Assembly (NCBI RefSeq): GCF_003443655.1
Contig: NZ_CP031941.1
Location: forward strand, 305,501-369,500
Length of the DNA stretch: 64,000 nt
Direction of reading: 5' to 3'
DNA from: Nostoc sphaeroides
GTDB lineage: Bacteria; Cyanobacteriota; Cyanobacteriia; Cyanobacteriales; Nostocaceae
In this document: one piece after another, positions 7,306 through 17,789 of the stretch
How positions within the stretch are numbered: the first letter of the stretch is position 1
Layout: each line of letters starts with the position of its first letter
Made by a program: the position numbers and the translations under genes
The notes under the pieces: generated by a model
Told to the model about the DNA's origin: nothing
The model's input: only the letters and a program-made list of their open reading frames with translations
Databases searched by the model: none

Positions 7306-8907
7306 ATGCACCTGCCTAATAAACTAAGATTCGTTCCCTCTCAAATAGTAACTGTCACTTTACTGCTGACATTACTCTTGTTTATTCCTCAAATTTTGCT
7401 TAACTGGCAAGCATATCAAAATTTTAATAGTATTATTAAAAATGAATTTAAACTCCAAATGCTGAGTGATGAAATTACTTATCTTGATGAAGTCTTAACG
7501 ATGTCAGCACGGATGAATGCTGCTACAGGAAAAATTATTTGGGAAGAACGGTATCGCCAATTTGAACCTAAACTCGATCTTGCCATTAAAGAATCTATTA
7601 AACTCGCTCCTAAAGTATATGAGAATGAGGATGCTAAAAAAGTTGATGCTGCTAATCAGCGCTTAGTTGCAATTGAATATAAATCTTTTGAACTAGTTAA
7701 AAACAATCAAAAAGAGATAGCACAACTACTACTTTTTAACCGAGAGTATGAAAATCAAAAACAAATTTATGCTGATGGTGTTGCTAAAAGAAACCGTAAT
7801 ATATCACTTCAGTTACAGCAGAAAGTTGATGATTATTACAAAAGAATTTTTTGGGGAGTTGTAGTATCTATTATAAGTTTAGCAATGCTGATTCCGGCAT
7901 GGCTTTTAGTATTAAATATATTACAGCAATACTTAAAAGCTAAAAAAATTGCTCAAGCCGCCTTAGAAGAAACGAATTATCGGTTAGAAATGCAAGTTGC
8001 AGAGAGAACGGCAAAGCTAAAACACAAAAATAATCAATTACAACAGACACTGCAAGAATTGCAACACGCTCAAGTACAACTTATTCAAACTGAAAAAATG
8101 TCCTCATTAGGTCAGCTAGTTGCTGGTGTTGCTCATGAAATTAATAATCCAGTTAATTTCATTTATGGTAACCTGATGCATGTTAGACAATATAGTCAAG
8201 ACTTACTCAGTTTAATTAACCTGTATCAGCAACAAAAATTTAATTACAACCCAGAACTAAATAGTTTTATTGATGAGATAGATTTAGAGTTTATTATTGA
8301 TGATCTGCCGAAAATATTATCCTCAATGGCAGTTGGTACTGACCGCATTCGTGAGATTGTGCTAACTTTGCGTAACTTCTCGCGTCTTGATGAAGCAGAA
8401 ATGAAAGCTGTTGATATTCATGAAGGAATTGATAGTACGCTATTAATTTTACAGTATCGTCTCAAAGGAAAGCAGAAACAGCAAGAAATTGCAATAATCA
8501 AAGATTATGGTGATTTGCCTCTTGTTGAATGTTATGCGGGAGGACTAAATCAAGTATTTATGAATATTTTAAGTAACGCTATTGATGCTTTATATGAATG
8601 GGAAGACGAGTGTTTAAAAGGAGAGGTTCAAAAACACCTTAGCTCTATTATTGTCCATACTCAAGTTAAGAATGAATGCGTAGTTATTAGTATTAAAGAT
8701 AATGGGCCAGGAATACCAGAGGAAGTTAAGGTTAAATTGTTTGATCCTTTCTTTACTACTAAGCCTATAGGTAAAGGCACTGGCTTAGGATTATCTATTA
8801 GTTACCAAATTATAGTAGATAAGCACAAGGGAAAAATCGAGTGTATTTCTGCACCTGGTAAGGGCACAGAGTTTTTGATTGAGATTCCAATTAAGCAGAT
8901 GCGGTAA
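7306..8907 (+). CDS. Membrane sensor histidine kinase (HPK4 type)
   Basis: A 533-residue transmembrane kinase. A first membrane helix (about residues 13-32) and a second (about 183-207) enclose a helical extracytoplasmic sensor region of about 150 residues; a coiled coil (about 220-260) leads to the dimerisation domain. The phosphorylated residue should be His277 in GQLVAGVAHEINNPVNF. The ATPase domain shows the N box NQVFMNILSNAIDAL, DNGPGIP and GKGTGLGLSISYQ. There is no receiver domain, and no response regulator is adjacent, so the partner is unknown. The catalytic half closely resembles that of the kinase at 32245-35601. A terminator-like hairpin lies about 300 bp downstream. Confidence 0.92.
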   Translation: MHLPNKLRFVPSQIVTVTLLLTLLLFIPQILLNWQAYQNFNSIIKNEFKLQMLSDEITYLDEVLTMSARMNAATGKIIWEERYRQFEPKLDLAIKESIKLAPKVYENEDAKKVDAANQRLVAIEYKSFELVKNNQKEIAQLLLFNREYENQKQIYADGVAKRNRNISLQLQQKVDDYYKRIFWGVVVSIISLAMLIPAWLLVLNILQQYLKAKKIAQAALEETNYRLEMQVAERTAKLKHKNNQLQQTLQELQHAQVQLIQTEKMSSLGQLVAGVAHEINNPVNFIYGNLMHVRQYSQDLLSLINLYQQQKFNYNPELNSFIDEIDLEFIIDDLPKILSSMAVGTDRIREIVLTLRNFSRLDEAEMKAVDIHEGIDSTLLILQYRLKGKQKQQEIAIIKDYGDLPLVECYAGGLNQVFMNILSNAIDALYEWEDECLKGEVQKHLSSIIVHTQVKNECVVISIKDNGPGIPEEVKVKLFDPFFTTKPIGKGTGLGLSISYQIIVDKHKGKIECISAPGKGTEFLIEIPIKQMR

Positions 8908-9019
8908 GCAAATATATACACTGTGCAGCTTATACCATTTCACTTTAACAATGATACAAATAGGCTCTTTTGGGGCATGGCGCAATGGCACTAAGAAAAG
9001 CCCAAAGACTTATTGTATC

Positions 9020-9128
9020 CTCGTTCCCAGCCTGGAGGCTGGGAACGAGTTACGAGAGGCTCTGCCTCTTGTCAAGCTATGGAGGCGGAGCCTCCAAGAA
9101 TGGGTTCCCAGCCTGGAGGCTGGGAACC
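9020..9128. repeat. Palindromic repeat pair (GTTCCCAGCCTGGAGGCTGG type)
   Basis: Two near-identical perfect palindromes (9020-9049 and 9103-9128) built on TTCCCAGCCT/AGGCTGGGAA, with GAGGCTCTGCCTC and GGAGGCGGAGCCTCC between them. Typical dispersed non-coding element between genes; RNA from it would fold strongly in either direction. Confidence 0.75.
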
Positions 9129-9201
9129 AGTTCGGACAAGGGCTGTATCTTAACTTAGTGCCATTCAGCTATGAGCCTTGAACTTTAGTTCGAGGCGGGT
9201 G

Positions 9202-9226
9202 AGGCAGGTAATCCCTGCCTTTTTTA
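9202..9226 (+). terminator. Rho-independent terminator
   Basis: AGGCAGG (9202-9208) pairs with CCTGCCT (9214-9220) over a 5-nt loop and is followed by a run of six T. The orientation suits transcripts coming from the sensor kinase; the convergent pbpC ends 8 bases away. Confidence 0.7.
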
Positions 9227-9227
9227 A

Positions 9228-11603
9228 TTATGGAGGATTCCCTTTTACCTGAGAATTACTAATAGAAAATCCTCGACGCGTAGGTTTAATACTAGCTAAT
9301 TCCACCTGAAAACTTACCTTGTCGGTCATTTCCCCGCTTCTTGCTTCCAAAGTCCACTTACCAGGATGTAAATTCCAAAATAAAGAATTAGCTGAGTTTG
9401 TATCTAGTTTTTCCCCATTTAGCCACCATTCAACAAGCGCAGATTTATTTCCTGCTAACTTAAATTCGAGTTTTTGCTTCGCTGCTTCACCTGGATACAG
9501 TAAAAATAAATCGCCATGATGCGGAGATAAAATTCTAAAATTACTAGAAACAAGATTCGATTGCTGTTGTTTTGCCAACCACTCATCATACTCTGGTGGT
9601 AAATTGAATTGATTGTCACTTTCGTAGGCAATTTTATCTTCTGGATAGAAATATTCCTGCACAACTGAGGTACAATCGGGTGTTGGTCGTAACCCCGAAA
9701 TTGCACAAACAGGTAATTGCACTAAACCTTCTGGAGGTGGAAAATCTGCTGGTTCTTGATGTTCGTGCAGATGTAACATAATTCGATTCCACAAGGGTGC
9801 AGCCCCGGTAACACCTGAAACCTGACGCATCGGTTCCCCGTTGAAATTGCCTACCCAAGTAGCGACGGTGTAATCTGTGGTAAAACCAACTGTCCAAGTA
9901 TCCCGAAAATTAGAAGAAGTGCCAGTTTTAACAGCCGAAGGAAAGGGTAAATTTAACACCGAGTTTACACCAAAAGCTGTTGCACGAGCATGGTTGTCAC
10001 TGAGTATGTTGGTAATCAATTGCCAAATTGTGTGATTGGGGAGTGTGTAACTTGTAGAGACGCGATGAATCGCGTCTGTAGGGATTGGGGAATTAGAAAA
10101 TGTGCTTACTAAAGGAATCGCATCTCCGAATCGTGCCATAGTAACGTAAGCTCTAGCTAGTTCCCATAAACTGACTTCGCCACTACCGAGAGTTAACCCT
10201 AAACCGTAATGTTCTGGGGTTTGATTAAGGTGTTCAAAGCCCAGTTGATGCAGACGTTCTAAGAAAGTTTTTACGCCTACTTTTTCTAAAACCCTCACTG
10301 CGGGTACATTTAGGGAATTTGCTAAAGCGATTCGCATCCGTACAGGGCCAAGGAAGCGTTCGGTGTAATCTGTGGGGCTATAAAGTTTCGCGCCGGGAAT
10401 TGCATAACGGGCGGGTACATCTGCCAAAATGGTATTTGGAAGAATTAAACCTTTTTCTAAAGCTAATTCATAGACAAAAGGCTTGAGGGTAGAACCTGGT
10501 TGACGTAGCGCTTGCACTCCATCATTGCGTCCTAGTTTGGCTTCATTAAAGTAATCAGGCGAACCAACATAAGCCAAAACTTCACCAGTGTGGTTGTCAA
10601 TCACCAACGCAGCTGCATCATGGACATTGTTGGCGGCGATAGAAGAAATCACCTGTTGCACCTGTGCTTCGACAAACTGCTGTAAAGGGCGATTTATAGT
10701 CGTGCGAATAACGGATTGCTCCCCCCTAACCCCCCTTTTTAAGGGGGGAATTAAGCCCCCTTTTTCAAGGGGGGTTGGGGGGATTTGATTGGCTAACCAA
10801 AACAAAAAGTGTGGTGCGGCGATAATTCCCCGTTGGCGAGATTGAAACACAACCTTTTCGGCAGATGTTCGGGCAGCCATCGCACCACTAATATATTTTT
10901 CCTGTACCATCCGATTAAGCACGTATTTTTGTCGCTGCTTCAGCCGTTCCCAATGCTGGTAAGGGTTAAAGTATGTGGGATTATTGGGAATAGCAGCCAA
11001 TAAACTAGCTTGAGCAAGATTCAATTCACTAGCTGGGATAGAAAAATAAGTCTGCGCTGCTGCTTCCACACCATATATATTCCCTCCCATTGGCAGCCGA
11101 TTGATATATGCAGAGAGAATTTCATCTTTGTTCATCCCTGCTGCTAACCGCCAAGATAGCCAAATCTCGCTCATTTTACCAGAGAAACTGCGCGGCACTG
11201 GATCTAACATCCGCGCTAACTGCATAGTAATAGTGGAAGCGCCGGAAATAATTCGTTTCGCGTGGATGGCTTCTTTGCTGGCGCGGATAACAGCTTTCAT
11301 ATCCAACGCCCCGTGATGGTAAAAGCTGCCATCTTCGGCGGCTAAAATAGCATGGATAAACTGGGGCGAAACCTGATTTAGTGGTACTACTGATGTATGC
11401 TCTTGGTCACGGGTGAGCAATGTTCCTAATGGTAAACCATTGCGATCGCTAAATTGCATTGCCAACTGATTTTGGGCAATATCTGCGGCACGAATGGGCG
11501 CAAAATAAGGTAGTAGACGTACCACCAGACAGATTATCACCACAGCTAGGATAACCTTACTAGTGCGCTTAAGTTTGAGTAGCGATCGTAAAATTAGTTT
11601 CAT
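9228..11603 (-). CDS. pbpC: Penicillin-binding protein 1C
   Basis: Bifunctional peptidoglycan synthase anchored in the inner membrane (helix at about residues 15-33). Glycosyltransferase domain: AAEDGSFYHHGALD (catalytic Glu), GASTITMQLARML and NRLPMGGNIYGVEAAA. Transpeptidase domain: RQPGSTLKPFVYE (catalytic Ser of SxxK), the SLN-type motif in ALANSLNVPA, and VKTGTSSNFRDTW (KTG). The C-terminal BiPBP_C-like domain (about 690-770) is characteristic of PBP1C. Two stretches, QIPPTPLEKGGLIPPLKRG and the segment before LPNHTIWQ, are encoded by dispersed palindromic repeats inserted in frame. I chose the ATG at 11603; an in-frame TTG at 11621 would add six residues. It is divergent from the alpha-2-macroglobulin gene. 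Confidence 0.95.
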   Translation of the reverse strand: MKLILRSLLKLKRTSKVILAVVIICLVVRLLPYFAPIRAADIAQNQLAMQFSDRNGLPLGTLLTRDQEHTSVVPLNQVSPQFIHAILAAEDGSFYHHGALDMKAVIRASKEAIHAKRIISGASTITMQLARMLDPVPRSFSGKMSEIWLSWRLAAGMNKDEILSAYINRLPMGGNIYGVEAAAQTYFSIPASELNLAQASLLAAIPNNPTYFNPYQHWERLKQRQKYVLNRMVQEKYISGAMAARTSAEKVVFQSRQRGIIAAPHFLFWLANQIPPTPLEKGGLIPPLKRGVRGEQSVIRTTINRPLQQFVEAQVQQVISSIAANNVHDAAALVIDNHTGEVLAYVGSPDYFNEAKLGRNDGVQALRQPGSTLKPFVYELALEKGLILPNTILADVPARYAIPGAKLYSPTDYTERFLGPVRMRIALANSLNVPAVRVLEKVGVKTFLERLHQLGFEHLNQTPEHYGLGLTLGSGEVSLWELARAYVTMARFGDAIPLVSTFSNSPIPTDAIHRVSTSYTLPNHTIWQLITNILSDNHARATAFGVNSVLNLPFPSAVKTGTSSNFRDTWTVGFTTDYTVATWVGNFNGEPMRQVSGVTGAAPLWNRIMLHLHEHQEPADFPPPEGLVQLPVCAISGLRPTPDCTSVVQEYFYPEDKIAYESDNQFNLPPEYDEWLAKQQQSNLVSSNFRILSPHHGDLFLLYPGEAAKQKLEFKLAGNKSALVEWWLNGEKLDTNSANSLFWNLHPGKWTLEARSGEMTDKVSFQVELASIKPTRRGFSISNSQVKGNPP
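10052..10083. repeat. In-frame palindromic repeat inside pbpC (first)
   Basis: GAGACGCGATGAATCGCGTC is a copy of the palindrome family amplified at 6332-6466. It encodes about ten residues in the transpeptidase domain between the SxxK and KTG motifs without breaking the frame. Confidence 0.7.
10720..10783. repeat. In-frame palindromic repeat inside pbpC (second)
   Basis: A C-run/G-run element with arms CCCCCCTAACCCCCC and GGGGGGTTGGGGGG. It encodes the low-complexity segment PPTPLEKGGLIPPLKRGVRG in the linker between the glycosyltransferase and transpeptidase domains. Confidence 0.75.
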
Positions 11604-11944
11604 CAGGGAATCCCTGCCCAAGAAAACTTACCTTAATTTTGACGCAAAGATTATTACATCAGTAAATATGTCAAATACTTAATAATTAATTTTTCCTAAC
11701 TTAGCAGATATAAATTAATATTTGCAGAACTTAAATACTTCTTCATAGTTAAGATTTGTAGTGATTTTGCGGAACAATCACACAGTATTGGTTATCTATG
11801 TAAATAAACATAGTTAAATCCAATATTTAAGTAAAAAATAGTCATCAGCCTTTCCTTATTAGTCTTGGCATTGCCAACTCAATGAGGGAATGCAAACTTT
11901 TGTTGTCTATAATTAGTGAATTTTTATTTTGAATTACTAAAAAT
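11604..11944. other. Divergent intergenic region, pbpC / alpha-2-macroglobulin
   Basis: AT-rich stretch of about 340 bp that should carry the promoters of both divergent genes. I saw no repeat or binding site that I could name. Confidence 0.45.
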
Positions 11945-14900
11945 ATGATTATCAAAGCTTTCATCCGTTTACACCAAAAAATTCTCTATTTCTTCCTTGG
12001 CGTTCTTGGCGTCCTTGGCGGTTCGTTAAAAAAAATTATTCCTACTTCAAGCCAGAAGAGAAAAATACAGTATTTTCTTCTCTTTACATTTATGCTAGCG
12101 ATGACAGGGTGTAATTTTTTTGGTATCAACTCAGGTAAAGAACAACTCCCGACAGTATCCGCACTCACCCCGCCGAAACTACCAGACTGGATTGAACAAA
12201 TTAGTCCCATTGGGGATGCAAAATCTCTTAACCAAATCCGCATCCGTTTTAAAGAAGCTTTAATCCCAGTTGAAAGCCTAGACAGTCCAGAACAACAGAA
12301 AATATTAGAAAAATTTGCCCTTTGGCCGCCTTTACCCGGTCAATTTCGCTTTTTAACACCGCGCATGGTGGGTTTTCAAGCCGAGAAAGCCTTACCAATA
12401 GCGACAAGATTTCAAGTCAGTCTCAAAACAGGTTTAGCCGATTTAAAAAATCATCGCTTAGATAAAGATTTACCTTGGACTTTTAATACCGAATCTATCA
12501 ACCTGACTAATCTACCCGGTGTAAATCCCATTGAAAAGGCTGATATTGAACCAATTGATTTACAACAGAAATTACAGTTTACTTCAAATGTAGAATTGGA
12601 TTTAGCTTCTGTACAAGAACATTTACAGTTAATTCCCGAAGGAAAAAACAAGGGTGTAGGCTTTAAAGTCGAATTAAATAAAGAAGAAAAACCATTAAAA
12701 AATGAAGAAGAACCTTTAGAAAAATTTGACCCTTCAGCACGCAATTGGATTTATAACCTCGTCCCTCAGCAAAATCTCGAAAAAGCAACCCCTTATCGCC
12801 TAGTATTTTCTCCTGGAATCCGCCCTGCTTATGGTAATCTACCTACAGAGAAAGAATTTGCCAGTAAGTTAGCAACTTATTCGCCTTTAGCATTTCAGAA
12901 AATTAACTATTACGGACAACCAGATGCTGGTGGAACTTTTGGAAGATTTATTAAAGGCAGTCCGCAGCTAGAATTTAATAATGTTTTATTGCCAGATTCA
13001 GCTAAAGAAAATATTACTATTAATCCAGCACCTAAAGAAATTTCGAGAATTATCCAAATAAATGATGAAGATAAAATTGTCGGCATCAATCCTTATGCAC
13101 TAGAACCTGCCAAGACTTATACAATTACTATCGGCGGAAATCTCAAAGATAAGTTTGGGCAGACTTTGGGTAAACCTATCACACTTAAATATGATACTGG
13201 AGATTTAGCTGGGGATATCTGGGTACCCTCAGATTTGAATATTTTCCCCACAGGTAAAGATTTACAGCTAAATATTAGTACCGGAAATTTGCCAGAATCA
13301 AAATATAAGGCAGCTTATCGAGTAGTTAAACCGACAGATTTAGTTTATTTTAATAATGGTAGTGATTTATTACCACAACCTTCTGATTGGCAAAGCTTTA
13401 AGGTATCGGGTAAGAAAAATCAATCAGTTGATATTGCTGTTCCTCTGCGGGAAAAAATAAGTGCAGCTACGGGAATGTTAGCTTATGGAGTGCAAGCCCG
13501 TACTAATAAATATCAGGAGAATGGTAAGGAACTGTGGCGAGAACCTACAACTTATGGCTTGGTTGAATTGACGAATTTGGGCGTATTTACTCAGTGGTTT
13601 CCTGAGTCAGGCTTAATTCGCGTCAATCATCTTACAGATGGTTCGCCAGTTCAAGCGGCTGCTGTGGAAATTTATCAATCAAAGTTACAGGCTAAATCTC
13701 GCCCTGAACCAGTACCTTGTGCAACGGGTAAAACTGATGAAAATGGAACTTTGACAATTCTTCGTGAAGGATTACAGCAATGTTATTCGGGAAATGAAAG
13801 TTCTAGTAAATCACCACAATTATTAGTAATTGTCCGTGAAAATCAAGATTGGGCATTTGCTAGAGTTGAAGAATATAGCGGCGTTTATGGCTATGGTATT
13901 GATGCAGGCTGGCAAAATGGTAAACCTGAATCACGCGGGGTAATTTTCTCGGATAGACAGTTGTATCAACCAGGAGAAAAAGCTTGGTTGACTGGTTTTG
14001 CTGACTTCTTGCAAAATGGTGCAATCCAACAAGATAAAAATGCTGTTTACCAATTAACTTTAGTAAATCCTGATGGGCAAAAGACTAATTTAGGTACGCA
14101 AACTACAAATGAATTTGGTACGTTTTCTCTAGAACTACCCATTAAAACTACTCAGCGCTTAGGCTATTATACAATCCAAGCTAAGGGGAAGAATGGGCAA
14201 GAAATTTCTGGAGAATTTCGGGTAGCTGAGTTTAAGCCTCCTAATTTTAAAGTCGAACTCAACTTAGATAAAGAATTTGCTCTCATCGACGAGAAAGTTA
14301 ATATTAATGCTACAAGTAATTATTTATTTGGTGCGCCTGTAGAAGGTGGAGAAGCGAAATATTTTATCACTCGCCAACAGGCTAATTTTGTTCCTAAAGG
14401 TTGGGAGGAATTTACTTTTGGTAGGCAATGGTTATGGCCAGAAGAAACCCCTACTATATCTAGTGATGTATTGCAAACTAATGCCCAATTAGATGCTAAT
14501 GGTAAAAGTAGTCAAACTGTAAATGTGGCTAATGATTTACCATATCCGATGACTTATCAGGTGGATGTGCAAGTTGCAGATATTTCTAATCTTTCGGTAG
14601 CGAATTCCAAAACTTTTACAGCCCTACCAAGTAATCGCCTCATTGGGTTAAAAAGTAATTTCATCGCTGATGCTGGTAAGGCTTTTCCTATTGAAGTCAT
14701 TGTTACTGACCCTACAGGAAAACCGATAACAGGTCAACGGGTACGGCTGGAATTACAACAAATTAAATACAGCAGTGTCACGCAATTGGTAGAAGGTAGC
14801 CGAACTCCAAAAAATCAAGTTGAATATAAAACAGTCGGACAAGCAGAAATTACATCTGCTAGCAATTCGCAATCGGTAAATTTGACAGCACCGGAATCTG

Positions 14901-17770
14901 GTTCATACCGGATTAGAGTTAATTTTAGTGATGCTAAAGACGAATTAAGCGCCACAGATTTACAAATTTGGGCAACTGGGGAAAATCCAGTTTTTTGGGG
15001 TTCTAAAGAAAAAGATGTCTTAGAAATTCAGCTAGATAAAAAAGAGTTCAAACCTGGTGAAACCGCTACTGTACTAATTCAATCTCCCTATCCAGATGCA
15101 GAATTGTACTTTGCTGTAATTAAAGACAAACCTCTTTATCAGCAAATTACCAAAACTCAGGGAAGCGCACCACAAATTCAGTTTAAAGTCACGCCAGAAA
15201 TGCTGCCAAATGCAGCCATTGAAGCTGTTTTAGTCAGACAAGGGAAACCGATAAACCAAGTGGAAGCGGGAAGTTTAGATAACTTGGTGAAGATTGGTTT
15301 TACACCTTTTAAAGTTAACTTAGAAGATAAGTATTTAAAACTGCAAGTTAAGCCAGTACAAGCATCATTAGAACCTGGTGCAGAGTCAACGGTACAACTG
15401 GAACTGAAGGATAATCAAGGCAATCCCACCAAAGGACAGTTTACAGTCATGGTGGTAAATGAAGCGGTGTTACAACTTTCTGGTTATCGTCCGCCAAATT
15501 TGGTAGATACAGTTTATGCAGAACAGGTAATATCTACCCGCTTTAACGATAATCGCGCGGATGTCATATTACAACCACAAGATGTAGCTAAACCCAAAGG
15601 TTGGGGTTATGGTGGTGGTTTTTCAACTGGTGCAGCAAATACTCGCACTCGCACCGATTTTCAAGCCTTAGCTTACTACAACGGTTCTGTTCTCACCGAT
15701 GCTAATGGTAATGCACAGATAACCTTTAAACTCCCGGATGACTTAACTACATGGCGGGTGATGGCTGTCGCCACTGATGGAAATCTGCGTTTCGGGAATG
15801 GAGACGCGACGTTTATCACCACAAAACCACTGCTAACTAATGCCATCTTGCCACAGTTTGCCCGTCCAGGCGATCGCATCCTCGCTGGTTTATCTGTAAC
15901 TAACAACACCAGTAATCCAGGAAATCTCTCAATTAATGGCGAACTTAGCGGTACTGTGAAGTTTGCTGACAAAAACCCCACAGCGACTTCTTTACAAACC
16001 AAAGCTGAATCTGCAACTCACGCTTATCGCTTTCCAATGGTGGCGGATAGTGTAGGAGTCGGTAAAGTTCGCTTTAGCACTCAACTAAATGGTACAGCCG
16101 CAGATGCTTTTGAAGTTCCTTTGGAAATTAAGCCAATTGAAATTACAGAACAAGTCGTTGAAACTGGTGTTACTGAAAAACAGGTGAAGATTCCCCTGAA
16201 TGTTGATAAAAATACTTTCCCTGATGCGGGAGGTTTAGATATTCAGTTGGCGAGTACTTTGATAACAGAGATTAAAGCACCAGCAAAGCAGGTTTTAGAA
16301 GATAATGATTTACCTTTTACAGAACCTGCTGCAAGTCAGTTAATGATTGCTGCTAATCTGCAAAATCTTACACAAAAATATGGTCAGACATTTGCAGAAT
16401 TTAATCCTACACAACAGGCAAATCAAGCAATTGAACAATTACAAAAACTGCAAATAGCAGATGGTGGTTTTGCTGCTTTCCCAGGACAAGAAAAATCTGA
16501 CCCTTGGGTTTCTTCATACTCAGGTGAATCTTTAGCTAAAGCCAGTCAAGTATTCCCTAATTTAGTCGATTCTGCAATGCTGTCTCGCCTTAAAACTTAT
16601 CTGCAAAAAGTTATAGCGAATCCTGGAGAATACGATTTTTGTAAACAGCAATTATGCAAAAGACAACTGCAACTTAATGCTTTAATTTCTCTATCAGAAC
16701 TTGGGGATAAACGCAATACCTTCCTCGCAGATATTTATGAACAGCGCAATAATTTTGATTTAGTAACTCAAATTAAACTAGCGCGATACTTATCTCAATT
16801 CCCAGAATGGCAAGATGAATCTCAACAATTAGTAAACAAGCTGCAACAGAATATCTATGAAACTGGTCGCACAGCAGTTGTAAGTTTACCAGGTAATTGG
16901 GGATGGATGAGTTCATCTACCACGACGCAAGCCCAAGCTTTACGGTTATTTATTGCCAAACAAAGTAAACCCGAAGTTATAGATAAGTTATTCCAAAGCC
17001 TTCTGGCACTGCGGCGGGATGGGACATGGCAAACTAACTATAATAATGCCCAAGCCTTAACAGCTTTGGTAGAATATAGTCAACTGCAACCCACGCCACC
17101 TAATTTTGTTGCCACAGTACAATTAGCTGGTAATAAGTTAGGAGAAAATCGCTTTGAAGGTTACACAAATCCTAATTTACAACTAATTGTGCCGATGAAT
17201 CTATTACCTCGTGGACGTAATGATTTAACGCTGCAAAAATCAGGTAATGGCACTTTACATTATCTGGTTGCTTATAATTATCGCTTGCAAGGAAATCAAC
17301 CAGGCAGATTTAATGGTTTACGCATAACACGAGAAATTAGTCAAGTAAATAAAGAGAAAGTTTTACAAAAAACAGGTCTTTACGCTTTCGATAAACCCTT
17401 GACTTTAGCCTCTGGACAGGTGTTTGATATTGGTTTAGAAATCATCTGCGATCGCACTGTGGATCATATAGTAATAAAAGATCCGTTACCAGCAGGTTTT
17501 GAGGCGGTGGATGCAAGTTTTCAAACTACGACAGCTGCATTACAAGCAAAAGCCGATAGCTGGGAACTTGGGTTTAAGAATGTGTACCGCGATCGCATTA
17601 TCGCCTACGCCGACCACCTGGAACCAGGAGTTTATAGTTTGCATTACTTAGTCCGTTCTGTTACTCCTGGTACATTTTCTTGGCCTGGTGCAGAAGTTCA
17701 CCTGCAATATGCACCAGAAGAATTTGGGCGTACTGCTGAGTCTACATTAATCTTGGAGGATGGGAAGTAA
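11945..17770 (+). CDS. Alpha-2-macroglobulin family lipoprotein
   Basis: A 1941-residue periplasmic protein of the bacterial alpha-2-macroglobulin type, thought to trap proteases that enter through a damaged wall, in partnership with PBP1C (the divergent neighbour). A lipoprotein signal ends at LAMTGC (Cys56). MG-type beta domains follow; the bait and core regions include RQLYQPGEKAWLTGFADF and the alpha-2-macroglobulin segment TTWRVMAVATDGNLRFG. The later helical TED-like domain lacks the usual C-x-E-Q thioester: the equivalent stretch reads DNDLPFTEPAASQLM. The first about 30 residues include a dispersed repeat (FFLGVLGVLGG), so the mature signal peptide may originally have begun nearer SSQKRKIQYF. 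No alternative ATG exists before codon 50. Confidence 0.92.
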   Translation: MIIKAFIRLHQKILYFFLGVLGVLGGSLKKIIPTSSQKRKIQYFLLFTFMLAMTGCNFFGINSGKEQLPTVSALTPPKLPDWIEQISPIGDAKSLNQIRIRFKEALIPVESLDSPEQQKILEKFALWPPLPGQFRFLTPRMVGFQAEKALPIATRFQVSLKTGLADLKNHRLDKDLPWTFNTESINLTNLPGVNPIEKADIEPIDLQQKLQFTSNVELDLASVQEHLQLIPEGKNKGVGFKVELNKEEKPLKNEEEPLEKFDPSARNWIYNLVPQQNLEKATPYRLVFSPGIRPAYGNLPTEKEFASKLATYSPLAFQKINYYGQPDAGGTFGRFIKGSPQLEFNNVLLPDSAKENITINPAPKEISRIIQINDEDKIVGINPYALEPAKTYTITIGGNLKDKFGQTLGKPITLKYDTGDLAGDIWVPSDLNIFPTGKDLQLNISTGNLPESKYKAAYRVVKPTDLVYFNNGSDLLPQPSDWQSFKVSGKKNQSVDIAVPLREKISAATGMLAYGVQARTNKYQENGKELWREPTTYGLVELTNLGVFTQWFPESGLIRVNHLTDGSPVQAAAVEIYQSKLQAKSRPEPVPCATGKTDENGTLTILREGLQQCYSGNESSSKSPQLLVIVRENQDWAFARVEEYSGVYGYGIDAGWQNGKPESRGVIFSDRQLYQPGEKAWLTGFADFLQNGAIQQDKNAVYQLTLVNPDGQKTNLGTQTTNEFGTFSLELPIKTTQRLGYYTIQAKGKNGQEISGEFRVAEFKPPNFKVELNLDKEFALIDEKVNINATSNYLFGAPVEGGEAKYFITRQQANFVPKGWEEFTFGRQWLWPEETPTISSDVLQTNAQLDANGKSSQTVNVANDLPYPMTYQVDVQVADISNLSVANSKTFTALPSNRLIGLKSNFIADAGKAFPIEVIVTDPTGKPITGQRVRLELQQIKYSSVTQLVEGSRTPKNQVEYKTVGQAEITSASNSQSVNLTAPESGSYRIRVNFSDAKDELSATDLQIWATGENPVFWGSKEKDVLEIQLDKKEFKPGETATVLIQSPYPDAELYFAVIKDKPLYQQITKTQGSAPQIQFKVTPEMLPNAAIEAVLVRQGKPINQVEAGSLDNLVKIGFTPFKVNLEDKYLKLQVKPVQASLEPGAESTVQLELKDNQGNPTKGQFTVMVVNEAVLQLSGYRPPNLVDTVYAEQVISTRFNDNRADVILQPQDVAKPKGWGYGGGFSTGAANTRTRTDFQALAYYNGSVLTDANGNAQITFKLPDDLTTWRVMAVATDGNLRFGNGDATFITTKPLLTNAILPQFARPGDRILAGLSVTNNTSNPGNLSINGELSGTVKFADKNPTATSLQTKAESATHAYRFPMVADSVGVGKVRFSTQLNGTAADAFEVPLEIKPIEITEQVVETGVTEKQVKIPLNVDKNTFPDAGGLDIQLASTLITEIKAPAKQVLEDNDLPFTEPAASQLMIAANLQNLTQKYGQTFAEFNPTQQANQAIEQLQKLQIADGGFAAFPGQEKSDPWVSSYSGESLAKASQVFPNLVDSAMLSRLKTYLQKVIANPGEYDFCKQQLCKRQLQLNALISLSELGDKRNTFLADIYEQRNNFDLVTQIKLARYLSQFPEWQDESQQLVNKLQQNIYETGRTAVVSLPGNWGWMSSSTTTQAQALRLFIAKQSKPEVIDKLFQSLLALRRDGTWQTNYNNAQALTALVEYSQLQPTPPNFVATVQLAGNKLGENRFEGYTNPNLQLIVPMNLLPRGRNDLTLQKSGNGTLHYLVAYNYRLQGNQPGRFNGLRITREISQVNKEKVLQKTGLYAFDKPLTLASGQVFDIGLEIICDRTVDHIVIKDPLPAGFEAVDASFQTTTAALQAKADSWELGFKNVYRDRIIAYADHLEPGVYSLHYLVRSVTPGTFSWPGAEVHLQYAPEEFGRTAESTLILEDGK

Positions 17771-17789
17771 TTATTTATGCCATCTTTGG

